Translations under genes and position numbers: made by a program | The notes under the pieces: generated by a model | Databases searched by the model: none | What the model was told of the DNA's origin: nothing | Seen by the model: only the letters and a program-made list of their open reading frames with translations | Part shown: in pieces, positions 1-10,690 of the stretch | How positions within the stretch are numbered: position 1 is the stretch's first letter | Layout: each line of letters begins with the position of its first letter | NCBI GenBank assembly: GCA_021234155.1 | Contig: JAJEKV010000014.1 | Location: forward strand, 11,243,563 to 11,307,562 | DNA length: 64,000 nt | Direction: 5' to 3' | Source of the DNA: Isoetes taiwanensis | Lineage: Eukaryota; Streptophyta; Lycopodiopsida; Isoetales; Isoetaceae

Positions 1-299
1 GCGTAAACTGGAGTTAAAATGCAAACACCGCACTGGATGATGCTTGCTGAAACAGGGGTTGTATGAATTGGAAATTGAAGCATTACCGCTTTGGACCATA
101 AAATATGTTAGAAAAATTCAAGATATAGATCATGATAGGCTAGAAAGGCTATGATTCATAGTAGCCTAAAAAGGTGGTTTGCAAGTGTAGTTACATGGTT
201 GAGATGATGGGACATGACGTGATATGAGATATTAGATGAAACGGACAAATTAAATGACTATATGCTTACAAGAAAGCACGCTAAAAGGCTGGAGGAATC

Positions 300-790
300 C
301 CGCACCAAGATGGTTTTTACGTGGAAATGATTAACCCAGAGCTAAAAGAGGCTTCACACTTGGTCGGGCTTTGCACATTTTAAACATCTTCTCTCAGATT
401 AAGCGCCTTAGTTTCCATCACTTAGAAGTAGAAGTGGGACGGTGGGGGACTTTCCAAGACATAGGCACACATGCAATGATCGAGGATGAGATACACTTAT
501 TCTTGCATTGCCCAAAGATATCGTGCACCGAGACATATTATGATATCCTCAGAAATGCCTCTACGTGCGTTCTTTGACATGCGCCACCGTTGGAGATTTT
601 TTAACAGATGTCATGAAAGTGAGAGAGATGTCTATAAAGAATTATAACAGTCTGTTGGATACTTATGAGAAAGAGGGAGATATAGACTATTGATACCTCC
701 GAAAAGGATCATTAGATGTTTAAAACTGTACTTGTGTTGATGGTCGTCTTCTAGACCTGATGGTCTCACAGACCTTAATAAAACATTATC
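300..790 (+). mobile_element. LINE 3' end, copy 1 (decayed)
   Basis: This is the C-terminal end of a non-LTR retrotransposon polyprotein plus its 3' UTR. The frame at 371-577 reads through HHLEVEVGRWGTF and then IEDEIHLFLHCPK, which is the Cys/His module that follows the reverse transcriptase in many LINEs (GRW...PR...C..C...EDE.HFLLHCP.Y). The first two cysteines are lost or frameshifted, so the copy is dead. After the stop the 3' UTR runs to a small hairpin near 753-766, then AATAAAAC and repeats of TTATC. Only the 3' part of the element is visible and its 5' limit is unclear. The family (L1-like or another clade) cannot be set from this short piece. Confidence 0.6.
753..766 (+). other. 3' hairpin of LINE copy 1
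   Basis: AGACCTGATGGTCT is a perfect 5-bp stem (AGACC/GGTCT) with a TGAT loop. It sits just before the AATAAA-containing tail, and the same hairpin occurs at 1220-1233 in the next copy. A conserved hairpin at this place is what LINE reverse transcriptases with stringent 3' recognition use; that role is inferred here. Confidence 0.55.
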
Positions 791-865
791 TTATCTTATC
801 TTCCCTTCCTCCCTCCCTCTCTCCCCTCCCTCCCCCGCGTCTCTCTCTTATCTTATCTTATCTGG
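777..865 (+). repeat. pyrimidine-rich microsatellite, LINE tail
   Basis: Blocks of TTATC and CCTTC/CCCTCC repeats lie between the end of LINE copy 1 and the truncated start of copy 2. TTATC blocks occur at both ends of the tract. It is the simple-repeat tail of copy 1, used in place of poly-A. Confidence 0.6.
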
Positions 866-1310
866 GGGTGGAGGCGGGCAGATGGGGTAATTTCCCTAGA
901 AGCAGACGCACTTGCGTAAGGGTTGTGGTGAGGATGAAATAGAGGATGAAGAACACTTTGTACTGAAGTGCCCTGCATATCAAAACTTGAGACGTACGTT
1001 TAATATACCCAGGGGATCTCACTACATGCCTTCTTTAGGCTACCACTAGAAAATATATGTAACCATTTGATAGATAGCTGGAAAGTGAGAGAGTTAGCTA
1101 TTAAGAATTATAAACAATTGTTAGAGTTATAGGAAGATGAGGAGAGAGAGAACAATGATGCTCTAATGGAGAGCTCATTTGATCAGATGGACGATGTATA
1201 AGCAATTTTGATGTCTTATAGACCTGATGGTCTCATGGACAATAAACACACCATTTTCTTTTCTTTCTTTCTCTTCCCTCCCTCCCTCCCTCCCTCCTTG
1301 ACCTTTAACG
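866..1310 (+). mobile_element. LINE 3' end, copy 2 (5'-truncated)
   Basis: A second, better preserved copy of the same LINE end. It starts abruptly after the microsatellite with GVEAGRWGNFPRSRRTC. After a one-base frameshift near 920 it continues as EIEDEEHFVLKCPAYQNLRR, which matches the C..C...H...C pattern that follows LINE reverse transcriptases. The 3' UTR repeats the hairpin (1220-1233), then has AATAAACAC and a tail of CTTT and CCCT repeats. It lies head-to-tail with copy 1 and is cut off at the same protein region, so it is either a second insertion into the tail of copy 1 or a dimer formed during retrotransposition. Confidence 0.65.
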
Positions 1311-2580
1311 TATTTTGTCAGCAAAAGTTGCCTTCATAAAGGGAGTAATTATTTCTATTTGTCCAATGCAATAGTTCTATAATTTACTCTATAGAGATAT
1401 TTTCTGGTCTCAAATATTACACTATACTATAATTTAGTTAAAATATAGTTTCAACTGGGTTTAGCTTTTGTCCTAAGGTGTTCTCACGCTCTCTCTCTCC
1501 CCTCCCTCCGTCCCTCCCCCTAAAACCCCCATGCTACCATATCTATGACATTGAAAAAGGCCATTAGATCAACATTAGGAAATTAAAGCTAGTGTCTAGA
1601 TGCATTAAGATCGATGATTTGAACAATTTGCAGCTAGACCAATTTAATATACATTGTTCAATGAATACGGATAGCTAACTCTTAGAAGAGAGGCTGAAAT
1701 TGCTTTATCTGAACCACATGCACTTTACAACTATTGCAAGTAGATACTGAGGTTAATTAGATATTCCATATAATCATAGGGCTAGTTCAAATTTTACTAG
1801 ACAAAGCATTGTATTCAACTTAAAAAGATGTGACCAACTATTTGTACCTGTGCTTGACATACAAAAGAACTTGTCCAACAAAGTATATAAGCCGAGTTAG
1901 ATAGGCCAAATTTAATGTTTCCTTTAGCAAACATCTTCTTATGGAGTTCCACTAGATAAGTCAAATTCAATGTTTCCAAGATTCTTCACAGTTAGAAGCG
2001 CACAGTTGTTTATTAGAACTTCTCCATCCATAGAATTAAATGATAATGTCGTGGGAAGTGTATATGCTGAAAGCTCATATTAAATGGTCCCCCTTATTTG
2101 GAGCCTTCACATGCTTGGAAGTTAACAGATATATATGTTCTAAGTGCTCCAAGGAGTTAAAGTCGAACTCTGTTACTTCTACCCTAGTTTGCACTAATTG
2201 CAGAACAAATACATGGAGGTGTCTCCATTAAAATCACCACTCTCACATTTTTCAATCATTTCAACTAGAAGCCCAAATTCTTCAATTGGAAGCTAAGGAA
2301 ACCCTATAAAGATTCCCTTAAGAATTTCCTAGATTCTACAAAACACACCATGTGTAAAAAAATTCATCTAGATTTCATTAAGATCCCCCTAGATTTCCTA
2401 AGCTCCCCCAAGATTTTATTAGATTCCTCAAGATTCGCCAGTAATAATTTGCGACATCCCTCAACCAAATGCATACTCAATCCTTTGTTTGACACTTTCT
2501 AAGTTGCTAAGGATTAATTCTTTCTGTAGGGTTTCAGATTCTATTGTTTACTATGATTGGATTTTTTTTTCTGTTTCTAG
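1310..2580. other. intergenic or intronic, no gene recognised
   Basis: AT-rich sequence with a second pyrimidine-rich patch near 1495-1520. Around 1850-2000 there are pieces (AAGTCAAATTCAATGTTTCC) of a dispersed repeat also seen at 37.9-39.5 kb and in reverse at 62.7-62.96 kb. At 2270-2440 there is a run of AGATTCC/CTAGATT units like the satellite at 29.9-30.9 kb. The last bases, a T-run ending in TTTCTAG, look like a splice acceptor for the B3 fragment. Confidence 0.4.
2270..2440 (+). repeat. short AGATTC-type satellite patch
   Basis: Repeated AAGATTCCC, CTAGATT and CCAAGATT words at roughly 10-11 base spacing. It is the same sequence style as the large array at 29.93-30.89 kb on the same strand. 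The purpose is unknown. Confidence 0.5.
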
Positions 2581-2847
2581 GAATGAGAGCATGTGCCTCT
2601 AAGAACTGATCAAAATATTTTGATGCAAGGACCAAATAGGAAGAAGTATGAAGTTTATGTTGCATCTGTAGGCTCCAGGATGTTTTTTGGGAATGGTTGG
2701 AAAAATTTTCTAAGTGGAATTAGCATCCGAGATGGAGACATTCTGTTCTGCACAGTGTCAAATGATCTTGTTACTCTGGTGGTATGTGATGGATCTTATC
2801 GTACAAAACCTCAGTGGTATGTGAATGAATGGTGCATTTTTAACTAG
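2581..2847 (+). pseudogene. B3 DNA-binding domain exon fragment
   Basis: The frame from 2593 reads PNRKKYEVYVASVGSRMFF, then GWKNFLSGISIRDGDILFC and LVTLVVCDGSY. This is the second half of a plant B3 fold in the REM/VRN1 style (G..W.V......YF..GW..F....L..GD...F). B3 domains bind DNA in plant transcription factors. A good splice acceptor (T-run then CTAG) ends at 2580, but the first codons after it contain an in-frame TGA at 2584, and the frame stops at 2845-2847 inside sequence shared with family R. I see no second half of a gene. It is most likely an exon captured or broken by the repeat, though the stop could be a sequence error. Confidence 0.6.
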
Positions 2848-3989
2848 GAAACAATGGTCTTGCTAACTTCTGATCTTGGAAAATGTTGAAGGTATTCCTG
2901 GCAAAGCTTTAACCTCAGTGGTTCAGGACCTCCAGGTTGCTTGAGACAACCACTCTGAGGAAAACGATTGCAAAGAAAAAGGTCAAATTTTGAGTTGGAA
3001 GTGCTTTTCCAAAACAAAGAAAAATGTGACCAGTAAAAGTTATGCCATTTGCTCTTTAGAATCAAATTTTAATGCAATTGCAATTCAAAAAGATGCTCTG
3101 GCATGTAAAGAATATGCTCAAAAGTTTGATGAAAGAAAGTATATGAAGAACACTCTCAAATTTGCAAATCTAACCAAGTGAAAACTTGGTCAATGCTCCT
3201 GGCAGCATGCTAATTTTTGCAGATGAAATAATTGATGAGTTTTTACTTCTGACGCTTTGTAATAACTTTGACAGATCTGTAAAACTAGTACATCCAGTTG
3301 TTTCCACAAAAATCATGCAAATAGGCTCAAAAAATCTTATTTTTGCAAGCCAGACTGTCACAAAGCTAAACCAGCAAGCAAATTTTATTAACTCAAACAA
3401 ATGTGATCTTCTTTAACTTCTGACACTTCCTGTCAACTCTGACGAACCTGCAACTAGTGTGCATCAGATGTTGCCAACAAAAGAGGTGCAAATTTGCTCA
3501 AAGGAATCATGATTTTTGATGGAAAATTGCTAAGAAACTAGTGCAACTTAAGAAAAATAGTAATATGTATTTTGCGGATATATCTTCTTGCAATATTTTA
3601 AGGATTGCATCATGATATAAGCGTAAGACTCATGCAAGAAATTCTTAGCAAGAGACTTTTAAGTTTTCCAAAACAATGACAATTAGCCATACTATAATGT
3701 TTTATGCTTTGCTCTTTTTTGGAGGTTTTTTTTTTTTTAATGCAACGTTTCCTAAAATCTTGAAGCACACTATTTTATACTTCAAAGTGAGTCTACAGGC
3801 CGAGGCCATGCTTCAACAAGACTTTCACCTATCTTCACCGAAAGCCTTCGAAATGCATCTGTAACGAAAGCCCCCTCCTGTTTCGGTTCAAATCTTGCCC
3901 AATCCAGGTTATTTTTTTTGTTTTTTTGTGGCTATGGTTGGCATTGGGCCTTGCTGCCACATTTTTGTAGCACAGAAGAGCCATGGCAC
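2815..3989 (+). mobile_element. family R repeat, copy R1 left part
   Basis: This part matches, in reverse, the tails of copies R4 (49741-51105) and R6 (59480-60880): the motif TGTTGAAGG at 2884, the palindrome-rich block at 2930-2955, a T-run near 3727-3738, and the stretch ending GAGCCATGGCAC. The LTR-like start TGCTGCCACATTTTTG is at 3952. The copy is interrupted at 3989 by the Gypsy element and resumes at 15126. The ORFs here are low-complexity chance frames. Family R seems to be an LTR retroelement related to the Gypsy LTR, but no protein of its own is clear in this part. Confidence 0.7.
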
Positions 3990-6470
3990 TGTTGAAGGCT
4001 TTTTTGGCAAAACCTCCAACCTAATGGTTTAGAACCTCCAGGTTGCTTAAGGCAACCACTCTGAATCACCAAAACCTGGAAAAGTCACTGAAATTTCAAG
4101 ATCAGACTGCTTTCCCTGAAGCAAAAAAAATGGTCTGACCATAAACTTGTGCCATTTAAAATCAAATCAAGCAAATCAATTGATTTTTTGATAGAGATCT
4201 TCTTAACAGATGTGGGAATCAGTGTTCAAAAGTCTAGATAGAGCTGAGATAAGCAAGGTTCTCAAAATCACACTTCCGACCGGTCAAAAATTGGTCAATA
4301 CTAGCAACGTAAGCTATTCTTTGCATTGAAGATGGAACAAGTTTTTTTTTTAGTTTTGGAAATTTGAGATATCTCTCGACTGGTGTCTAGATTGAAGGCA
4401 ACTTAAAAATTGCGAGGAAATTAACAACCTAAAGGGTAGAATTTGATTAAAATCTCCTATCGGTCAAAGAACCCGAGAGCAACTTTACCTAATATGAAAT
4501 CTAATTGGCTTTTTGTGTTTTTTCAAGTGTATCGGTTCGGAAATACCCTCTAGTTATAGTGCATAAAAATTTCAAACTAAATTATTTTTTAGTTTTAAAA
4601 ATCAAGGATTAAACTCAAGAACAATCACCACACAATTTTTTCTAAGGTCAGATTTTCATTCAAGAAGCTATTCAAAAGATCAACATCAATTTCCCTGAGT
4701 CTAATGGTCTCGGGAAAAACAATCAAACAGATCAAATTGTCAATAATCTCAAAAGTGGTCGATAATCTCAATAGCCCGGGCCAATTCTTCCGAATTTGGA
4801 GGCTAGAGGAGCAAATGCAGACTAGGAATCGTCCAATCCGGAAAAAGCTTCAAGTCGACGTTCTTCACGCATACAACCCCTGAAAACAATGCAAGATCTC
4901 AATCCATCTTAAACGGCCCTGTTTTGTTCAAATCTTGGCAAATTCTGTTTGAAATTCAAATTTTTGTTTGTTTATGAGTCGGTATGGATGCGTGTAGGTG
5001 AATGGAGGGTGCGAGAGTTATGATTAAGCGGTAATTCCAACCAATTTTCCGGATCTTGGCCTTCATCGAAAATTAGGGTTCTTGAAAAATAGTCCAAATA
5101 TCCCACGCATGTTTAGAAAAAAGCGGACTAGTGTATAAAAGGAATTTTACCGCAATTTCTCCCGAATAAACGTGCCATTATGAAGGGGAACTGGCCGTCT
5201 CAGCCCCATGCCCCATGGTGCCACGTGGAGGGTGTGGATTGGTGGATGAGCTGGCAGGGGGGGGGGGGTAAAAAATGAAAGGTGGGGTAGAATAGGAAAT
5301 TTTTTTTAATTTTTTATAGAAAGGCCGCGAATCTCAAGGCAATAATCCAAAGGCCAAGATAAAGGATATTAGCATAGGGTAGAAAATGCTAGGTGGGGTA
5401 GAATAGGAAAATTTTTTTAATTTTTTATAGAAAGGCACGAATCTCAAGGCAATAATCCAAAGGCCAAGATAAAGGATATTAGCATATTCTCCCATCTCAA
5501 TTGGAATCTTTTGCTAGGAATAATTTTTTGCATAGCTTAACCATAGGATGTGAAATATGGCAAAAAAAAGATGACTAGGCAATTGTGATGGCATATGACA
5601 TGGCAATGGTGATGACTAGGCAAATGACATGGCAATGTATCTTGACTCAATTTTTTGTCTAGCCAAAAAACTTTTTCAACTTATGGATGTGGATGACACG
5701 TGTATGGCATATATGATGATGAGGAGGATGATGTGCAAATGACATGGCACTCCCAAGTGGCAATATTACATAGAATCATAATCAACTTGAAAAATGGAAG
5801 CCCTTTAGCCAATTTTTTAATTTTTGAACTTGGGGATGGAGGGAGTATGATGTAAGTGATGATGAGGAATGATGGAGATGTGAGGTGGCTTCCAAGGTTA
5901 TACGTGGCACAATGCCACCTTTATGCATAACTTTTGCAAATTCCTTGACCATTTTTCTTTTTGGAAGCTTATCATGGAAATGAATGTATGGAGTTATGGA
6001 AGAGATGAGAGTGAAGCTTTTTGGCTAGACAAAAATGTTGTCAATTGGAAAACAAGGTTGATTGAGGATGTACCAACTTGGAAATCAAGGAAAGAAGGTG
6101 GTATGGGGTGAAATAATGGTATAGGAATTTGCCTCAATATGAACTTGATCTAGAGTTATTTTGCACATACCATGGAACTCTTGGGGGTCTTCAAAACCTT
6201 CTTATGTCTTCAAAGTAAATGTTTGTGTCCTTTGCTCTCTTGTTTGCTCAAATATGATGACTTGACTTTTCTTGCTCCTTGTGACCATTTAATTTGATCT
6301 AATGAAATAGCTTCCATGAATGTCCTTCCTTAGTCTTCATCAAAAAATTCTTCAATGATCCAAACAAAATAATCCTTCAAAGAGTGTAATCGACTTTAAA
6401 ATCAGCATTGGCGACTTGTCTTCTTCTTGTGTTGTACAATTTCCTCTTGCTGCCACAAAATGTGGCAAAG
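3990..6470 (-). repeat. Gypsy 3' LTR
   Basis: It matches 12632-15125 end to end. On the plus strand it starts TGTTGAAGGC and ends near ATGTGGCA. It contains a short internal duplication (5267-5485), CACGTGG boxes near 5220, and a TATA-like stretch near 5135. The inner end is uncertain by a few bases (6467-6474), because the terminal hairpin seen in the other LTR is disrupted here. Confidence 0.85.
5267..5485 (+). repeat. about 110-bp tandem duplication inside the LTR
   Basis: Two adjacent units, each starting with AGGTGGGGTAGAATAGGAAA and ending with AAAGGATATTAGCATA. The same pair is present in the other LTR (13918-14138), so the duplication is older than this insertion. Confidence 0.75.
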
Positions 6471-6474
6471 ATCA

Positions 6475-7320
6475 TGCTAAAAAAAAGAGGAAGGCGGTTC
6501 ACCGGCTCCCATACTTCAACCTCACAAAAAGGCTTGATGTTGAGAAGTTTGCCTTGATGGGAAGTTGAACTAGGCACTTCTGAGGGAAATGAATGTGGCA
6601 AGGAGTGAAGTCATATGGAATAAATAGGCCAACAAGTGAGCGGATGGAAGTATGACAATGGCTGGTGCACACATGGAAATAAAATGTTCACATTTGCAAG
6701 CCCCTTGGTGGGATGTTGATTTGGCGGTGCTTGCTAAAGGGATAGGAATATGAAAAAGAAGAGTATATGATAAGGCTTGATGCTAGGTAGGACCACAAAT
6801 GTGCAGATGAATGATGGCCAACCCGGTGCACCCGCATGACAAATAAAGATGATTAGCATTTGCAAGCCCCTTGTGTGGGATGTTGATTTGGCGAGCTTGC
6901 TAGAAGGACATGATCATGAAGTGAAGGTAAGGAATAAGGCTCGAGATCTTTGGCAGGGATCACTAATGCCTGAGATGATGGTCGACCGGTGAACCTGCAT
7001 GGAAAATATTCAACCTCTTGAAGACAACATCCACGGACTGCTAAACCTGTTAAAAGCTACACATGACATTTTAAGCAAAGAACAAAGTCGAGAATAATAC
7101 TTAATCAATCACAAAGAACATCTGAGAACAAAATGTTTTTGATGTTTTTGATGTTTTTATCTTTTATAATTTTTTTTTCTCAAAGTTGAATTTATGTCTA
7201 AACACACTTAAATCCTAATTTAAGTTAAGGATGCATCTTGATTATGCAAACAAACATAGGGCAACATGTTGTTGCCAATACCTCTTCAAATGTAGAATGT
7301 TGATAGGATTTGGCGGCTTA
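6475..7320 (-). repeat. 3' internal spacer with ~165-bp tandem repeats
   Basis: This is a non-coding stretch between the integrase and the 3' LTR. The phrase CATTTGCAAGCCCCTTG...GGGATGTTGATTTGGCG occurs near 6693 and 6859, and a GATGG...ACCGGTG-type phrase recurs near 6655, 6810 and 6980, giving about 2.5 units of ~165 bp. Next to the LTR the sense strand reads CTTCCTCTTTTTTTAGCA, a pyrimidine tract, where a polypurine tract would be expected. Confidence 0.55.
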
Positions 7321-7323
7321 TAG

Positions 7324-8360
7324 TTATCTTCCACAGATCTTAACCATTATGAATCTCGTCACCTTTACACCTATAACTTCAAAAGGACCCTCCCATAAAT
7401 TCTCAAATTTGCTTGCAACCTTCTCCCTTGCTTTATTCCATTTCAAAACCAATTCCCCTTCCTTGAATATTCCTTGGAGCTTGTGAGCAGCTTTAAAAGC
7501 TGCAACATCCTTGGCCTTTTTAATCATAACGATTTTTACGCTTCATATCTGTGCTCATCCAATTGCATCAGCCTTACACACCTTTCCCTCACAGCTTCTT
7601 CCATTTCAGTTGATTCTATGAGCCAACCTTAATGAAGGTAACTTTCGAGCTCTATAGGAACCACAGATTCCACACCATAAACCAAGCTAAATGGAGTATG
7701 ATTGGTAGAATTTTTTACTGTAGTTCTATAAGCCCACAATGCATCATAAAGTTTTGCATGCCAATCTCTTTTTGACAAACTAACAGTTTTTTGCAATATG
7801 GACTTAAGAACCTTGTTTGTTGATTCTGCTTGGCCATTTCCCTGTGGATAGTAGGCTGAACTCTTTACATGCTTAACCTTAAGGATCTCTAGGAGTGTAG
7901 CAATAACTTGATTTACAAACCGAGTTCCTCATCGGATATAATTTTAAAAGGTATCCCAAACCTGCTGCAAATATTTTCATGCAGAACCTAGCGGTTGTAA
8001 AAGCATTTGCTTCCCTAAGAGGTACAGCTTCTACGCCCATTTAGTGAAGTAATCTGTTGCAACCAAGATATATTGATGTTGAGCAGATGAAGGGGATCTA
8101 AGGGTCCTATAAAATCCAAACCCCAAACTTGGAATGGTCCAGGGTGATACAATGGCGATAAGTGGTCTTTGGTTGCAATATTCTTTTTCCAAAAATCTCG
8201 CACTTATGACAACTTTTAATTTTATTATAACAATCTTTAAACAAGGTTGGCCAAAAATACCCCGACCTCATGATCTTCTTTCTTTGTAGTATCTACATAA
8301 TGGCCTCCACAAATGCCTTCATGGCATGCCTCTATGATTAATTCAGCCTCACCCTTGTCC
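7324..8360 (-). pseudogene. Gypsy integrase (frameshifted)
   Basis: Integrase joins the reverse-transcribed element to the host chromosome. Reading on the minus strand, the HHCC zinc finger is visible as ACHEGICGGHYVD and, in another frame, KDCYNKIKSCHKCEIFGK. The catalytic core follows with PFQVWGLDFIGPLDP (first Asp) and then, in other frames near 7800, YYPQGNGQAESTNKVLKSIL with the catalytic Glu. The C-terminal part at 7324-7527 reads GELVLKWNKAREK and KFENLWEGPFEVIGV, the usual end of plant Gypsy integrases. No chromodomain is seen. At least three frame changes and an in-frame stop break it. Confidence 0.8.
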
Positions 8361-8589
8361 CAAGACACCCGGCGGCACCCTTCTTTATCCACCTTGCATA
8401 GCACACCTTCAATGAGCCTAAAAGTTTTACACTTTTCCTTGAACCTCCTCGGTGGCTGCTATTCGGATCTTTTGGTATCTCGGCATGCTCCAAAAATTCT
8501 TAATGTCAACACGCCAATCAATCATCTCACTTTGCCAAAAGCTACTATGTTAGTTGTATTTTCCTCATTCAAACCTTCTTGATCTTCAT

Positions 8590-9290
8590 ACTTAAACATC
8601 ATATTAGGCAAATAAGCACTAGGATCTTCAAGAACTTTAATTACTTTAATGTCAATATCATAATTTTGTACCTTACAAGCCCATCTCGCATAACTTTGCC
8701 TTTGGTAAATTTTTTTGCAAACAATAGTGTCAATGGGTTTTGCTTCATGAAAACACAGGTATGATCATTAGCAAGAAGTGTCCATGCTTTTCCAATAAGA
8801 ACATTAGTGCAGCACACTTTTTTCTAATCTTTGATATCTAAGTTACATGTCGGACCATTTTTGCTTGAAAAGGCTATAATTCCATGTTCTGTGGCGGGGC
8901 TATACCTATGGCTCTCTTGGTCACACTTATATATCACAAAGGAAAGTTTTTGTAAGATCGAGGTTTTAAAATAGTAGGATTGCAAAGGGTTTCTATAATT
9001 TCCTCAAAAGCTCTCTGGCAAACATCATCCCATTTTATAAAAATATACTTACTCTCTTCCTTGGAGTATTTACCAACCACAGGTCAACTTTGGCTATAGG
9101 ACAAATAATGTGTGATAAGTGAGGCACATATATCCTAAGAAAACTTGTCATCCCCATAAAACCTTTAACCTTTTTGAGGGTTTACGGTGGTGTCAACTTC
9201 TTCAAGGCTTCAATTTCCACTGCCCACCGGATCCCTTGAGTTGATATCTCATGTCCAAGAAGATCCCCTTTAGAACGAGAAGAAAACACA
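8590..9290 (-). pseudogene. RT connection region of Gypsy (decayed)
   Basis: Sequence between the RT palm and the integrase on the minus strand. Remnants are visible in several frames: FMGMTSFLRIYVPHLSHI (the usual FLG...YRRFI region of Gypsy RT), IKWDDVCQRAFEEI and HTCVFMKQNPLTL. I could not find a complete second RNase H with its catalytic Asp residues here. Many frame changes are present. Confidence 0.5.
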
Positions 9291-9294
9291 TTTC

Positions 9295-10074
9295 TTAGGA
9301 TTTAGGCTCCTCCACTTCCCTGCATAATGAACATATTTTTGTTAGCAACCCTGAAATGATCTCGATAAATGTGCCTAAACACAAATCATCCAGAAACACC
9401 CTGAAGTAATTGACAGGCATCTCCTTGAAAATAGTGTCCATAGCTCTCTGAAAAGTGGCAGGAGCATTCATTAGTCCAAAAGGCATTTTTTTCATTGCAA
9501 AATTACCCCAAGGTGTAATGAAAGCAGTCTTTGGTTGATCCTCCTCCTTTATGCTGATTTGATTGAAACCTGAAAAACCATCCAAGAATGAAAACATTTC
9601 CTTACACCTTTCATATAGCAGCACTTCCTCTAAAAAAGGTAGAGGATAACAGTCCTTAATTGTGGCTTTGTTGAGCTCCCTATAATCAATGCATATCCTA
9701 ATTGTCTTATTCTTTTTCTCAACAGGTACTATACAAGATAACCATTCTGGATTCATAATTTCTGCTATTACCCCAACATCCTTCATCCTATTCAATTCTT
9801 CCCTAATCAAGGTCATCAATGATCCATTTATCCTCCTCAGTTTTTGTATTACTGGCTTAACTCCTTCCTTTGTTTTTATCTCAAATTCACAAATCTTCTT
9901 GTCAACCCCTTTCAGCTCATCATAATCCCAAGCAAATACATCACTCCATTCTTCAAAAAAATCTCTTACCCTACTCTCATCCTCTTCCCAAAATAAATCC
10001 CCTACATAAAGAGTCCTTTCCCCGATTATTCTTTTTTTATCTTCACTCCTGGCCCTTTTTTTCCTCACTAGCAT
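9295..10074 (-). CDS. Gypsy reverse transcriptase domain
   Basis: This 259-residue open frame copies the element's RNA into DNA. It opens with FFEEWSDVFAWDYDELKG and CEFEIKTKEGVKPV, the usual Gypsy lead-in. The RT core then follows: GVIAEIMNPEWLS, RICIDYRELNKATIKDCYPL (catalytic Asp region), FSFLDGFSGFNQI, FGLMNAPATFQRAMD and the active-site YFRVFLDDL near residue 229. The frame then leaves the expected path (GTFIEII...), so the end is a frameshift rather than a true C-terminus. The FAWDY.ELKG style suggests the Tat-like part of plant Gypsy elements, stated as inference. The same strand and spacing link it to the protease/RNase H upstream and the integrase downstream. Confidence 0.88.
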   Translation of the reverse strand: MLVRKKRARSEDKKRIIGERTLYVGDLFWEEDESRVRDFFEEWSDVFAWDYDELKGVDKKICEFEIKTKEGVKPVIQKLRRINGSLMTLIREELNRMKDVGVIAEIMNPEWLSCIVPVEKKNKTIRICIDYRELNKATIKDCYPLPFLEEVLLYERCKEMFSFLDGFSGFNQISIKEEDQPKTAFITPWGNFAMKKMPFGLMNAPATFQRAMDTIFKEMPVNYFRVFLDDLCLGTFIEIISGLLTKICSLCREVEEPKS

Positions 10075-10080
10075 TAATCA

Positions 10081-10618
10081 CTAATATGGGATACAACTGC
10101 TGTAATTCTTTCCTCTCCAATTCTTCCTCATTGATGGCACCTTGACTAGATGCTCTAATAGAACACTTACGCAAAGTGCATCAGCCTCTGAATTAAACTC
10201 CCTTGGTATATGATGTATCTCCCATCTTTTGAAATCCAATAATTCTCCCAAAACTTCATCCCTTAAGAAAATCATATCCAGATTCTTTGACTGATATTCT
10301 CCCAATACCTGTTTGCAAACAAGCTGAGAATCTCCAAATATAACCAGCTCATTAATTCCCAAATGTTTGGCTTCTTGTAAGCCTGCTAATAGAGCTCTCA
10401 GATTACGCCACATTTGATGTTATCCCTGAGTAAATTCTGCCAACTTTAGCCAAAAGCTTGTTAGAGTTATCTCTGATAATTGCAGAAGAAGCAGCAACAT
10501 TCAATTTTTTTGATATACCTCCATCAAACCACATGTATGCATGTTCACCAGATTTTTTTAGCTTACCCTCTTCTATTGAACATGTTGCAATTGTAGGAAC
10601 AAATCTCATATTCTCCAC
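10081..10618 (-). pseudogene. RNase H domain upstream of RT
   Basis: Two frames make one RNase H fold. At 10403-10618, YMWFDGGISKKLN carries the first catalytic Asp and continues ASSAIIRDNSNKLL. At 10081-10413, ALLAGLQEAKHLGINELVIF leads to GDSQLVCKQV (third acidic residue), and IPREFNSEADAL carries the last Asp. A frameshift at about 10405-10410 hits the NVAE..ALL.GL helix that should hold the catalytic Glu. This looks like the plant RVT_3/archaeal-type RNase H that Tat-lineage Gypsy elements acquired, but it lies between the protease and the RT rather than after the RT. It would remove RNA from RNA:DNA hybrids. Confidence 0.78.
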
Positions 10619-10690
10619 AAGGATTTTGGGATAGCATGTCTATCTCTAAGAAATTTAAGGCCTCAGTTCTCCAACCACCTTTGTAGAGAG

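Noticed and set aside
2844-3416. Several 60-76 residue ORFs on both strands in R1
   Set aside because: The same sequence in R4 and R6 breaks these frames, so they are not conserved as proteins.
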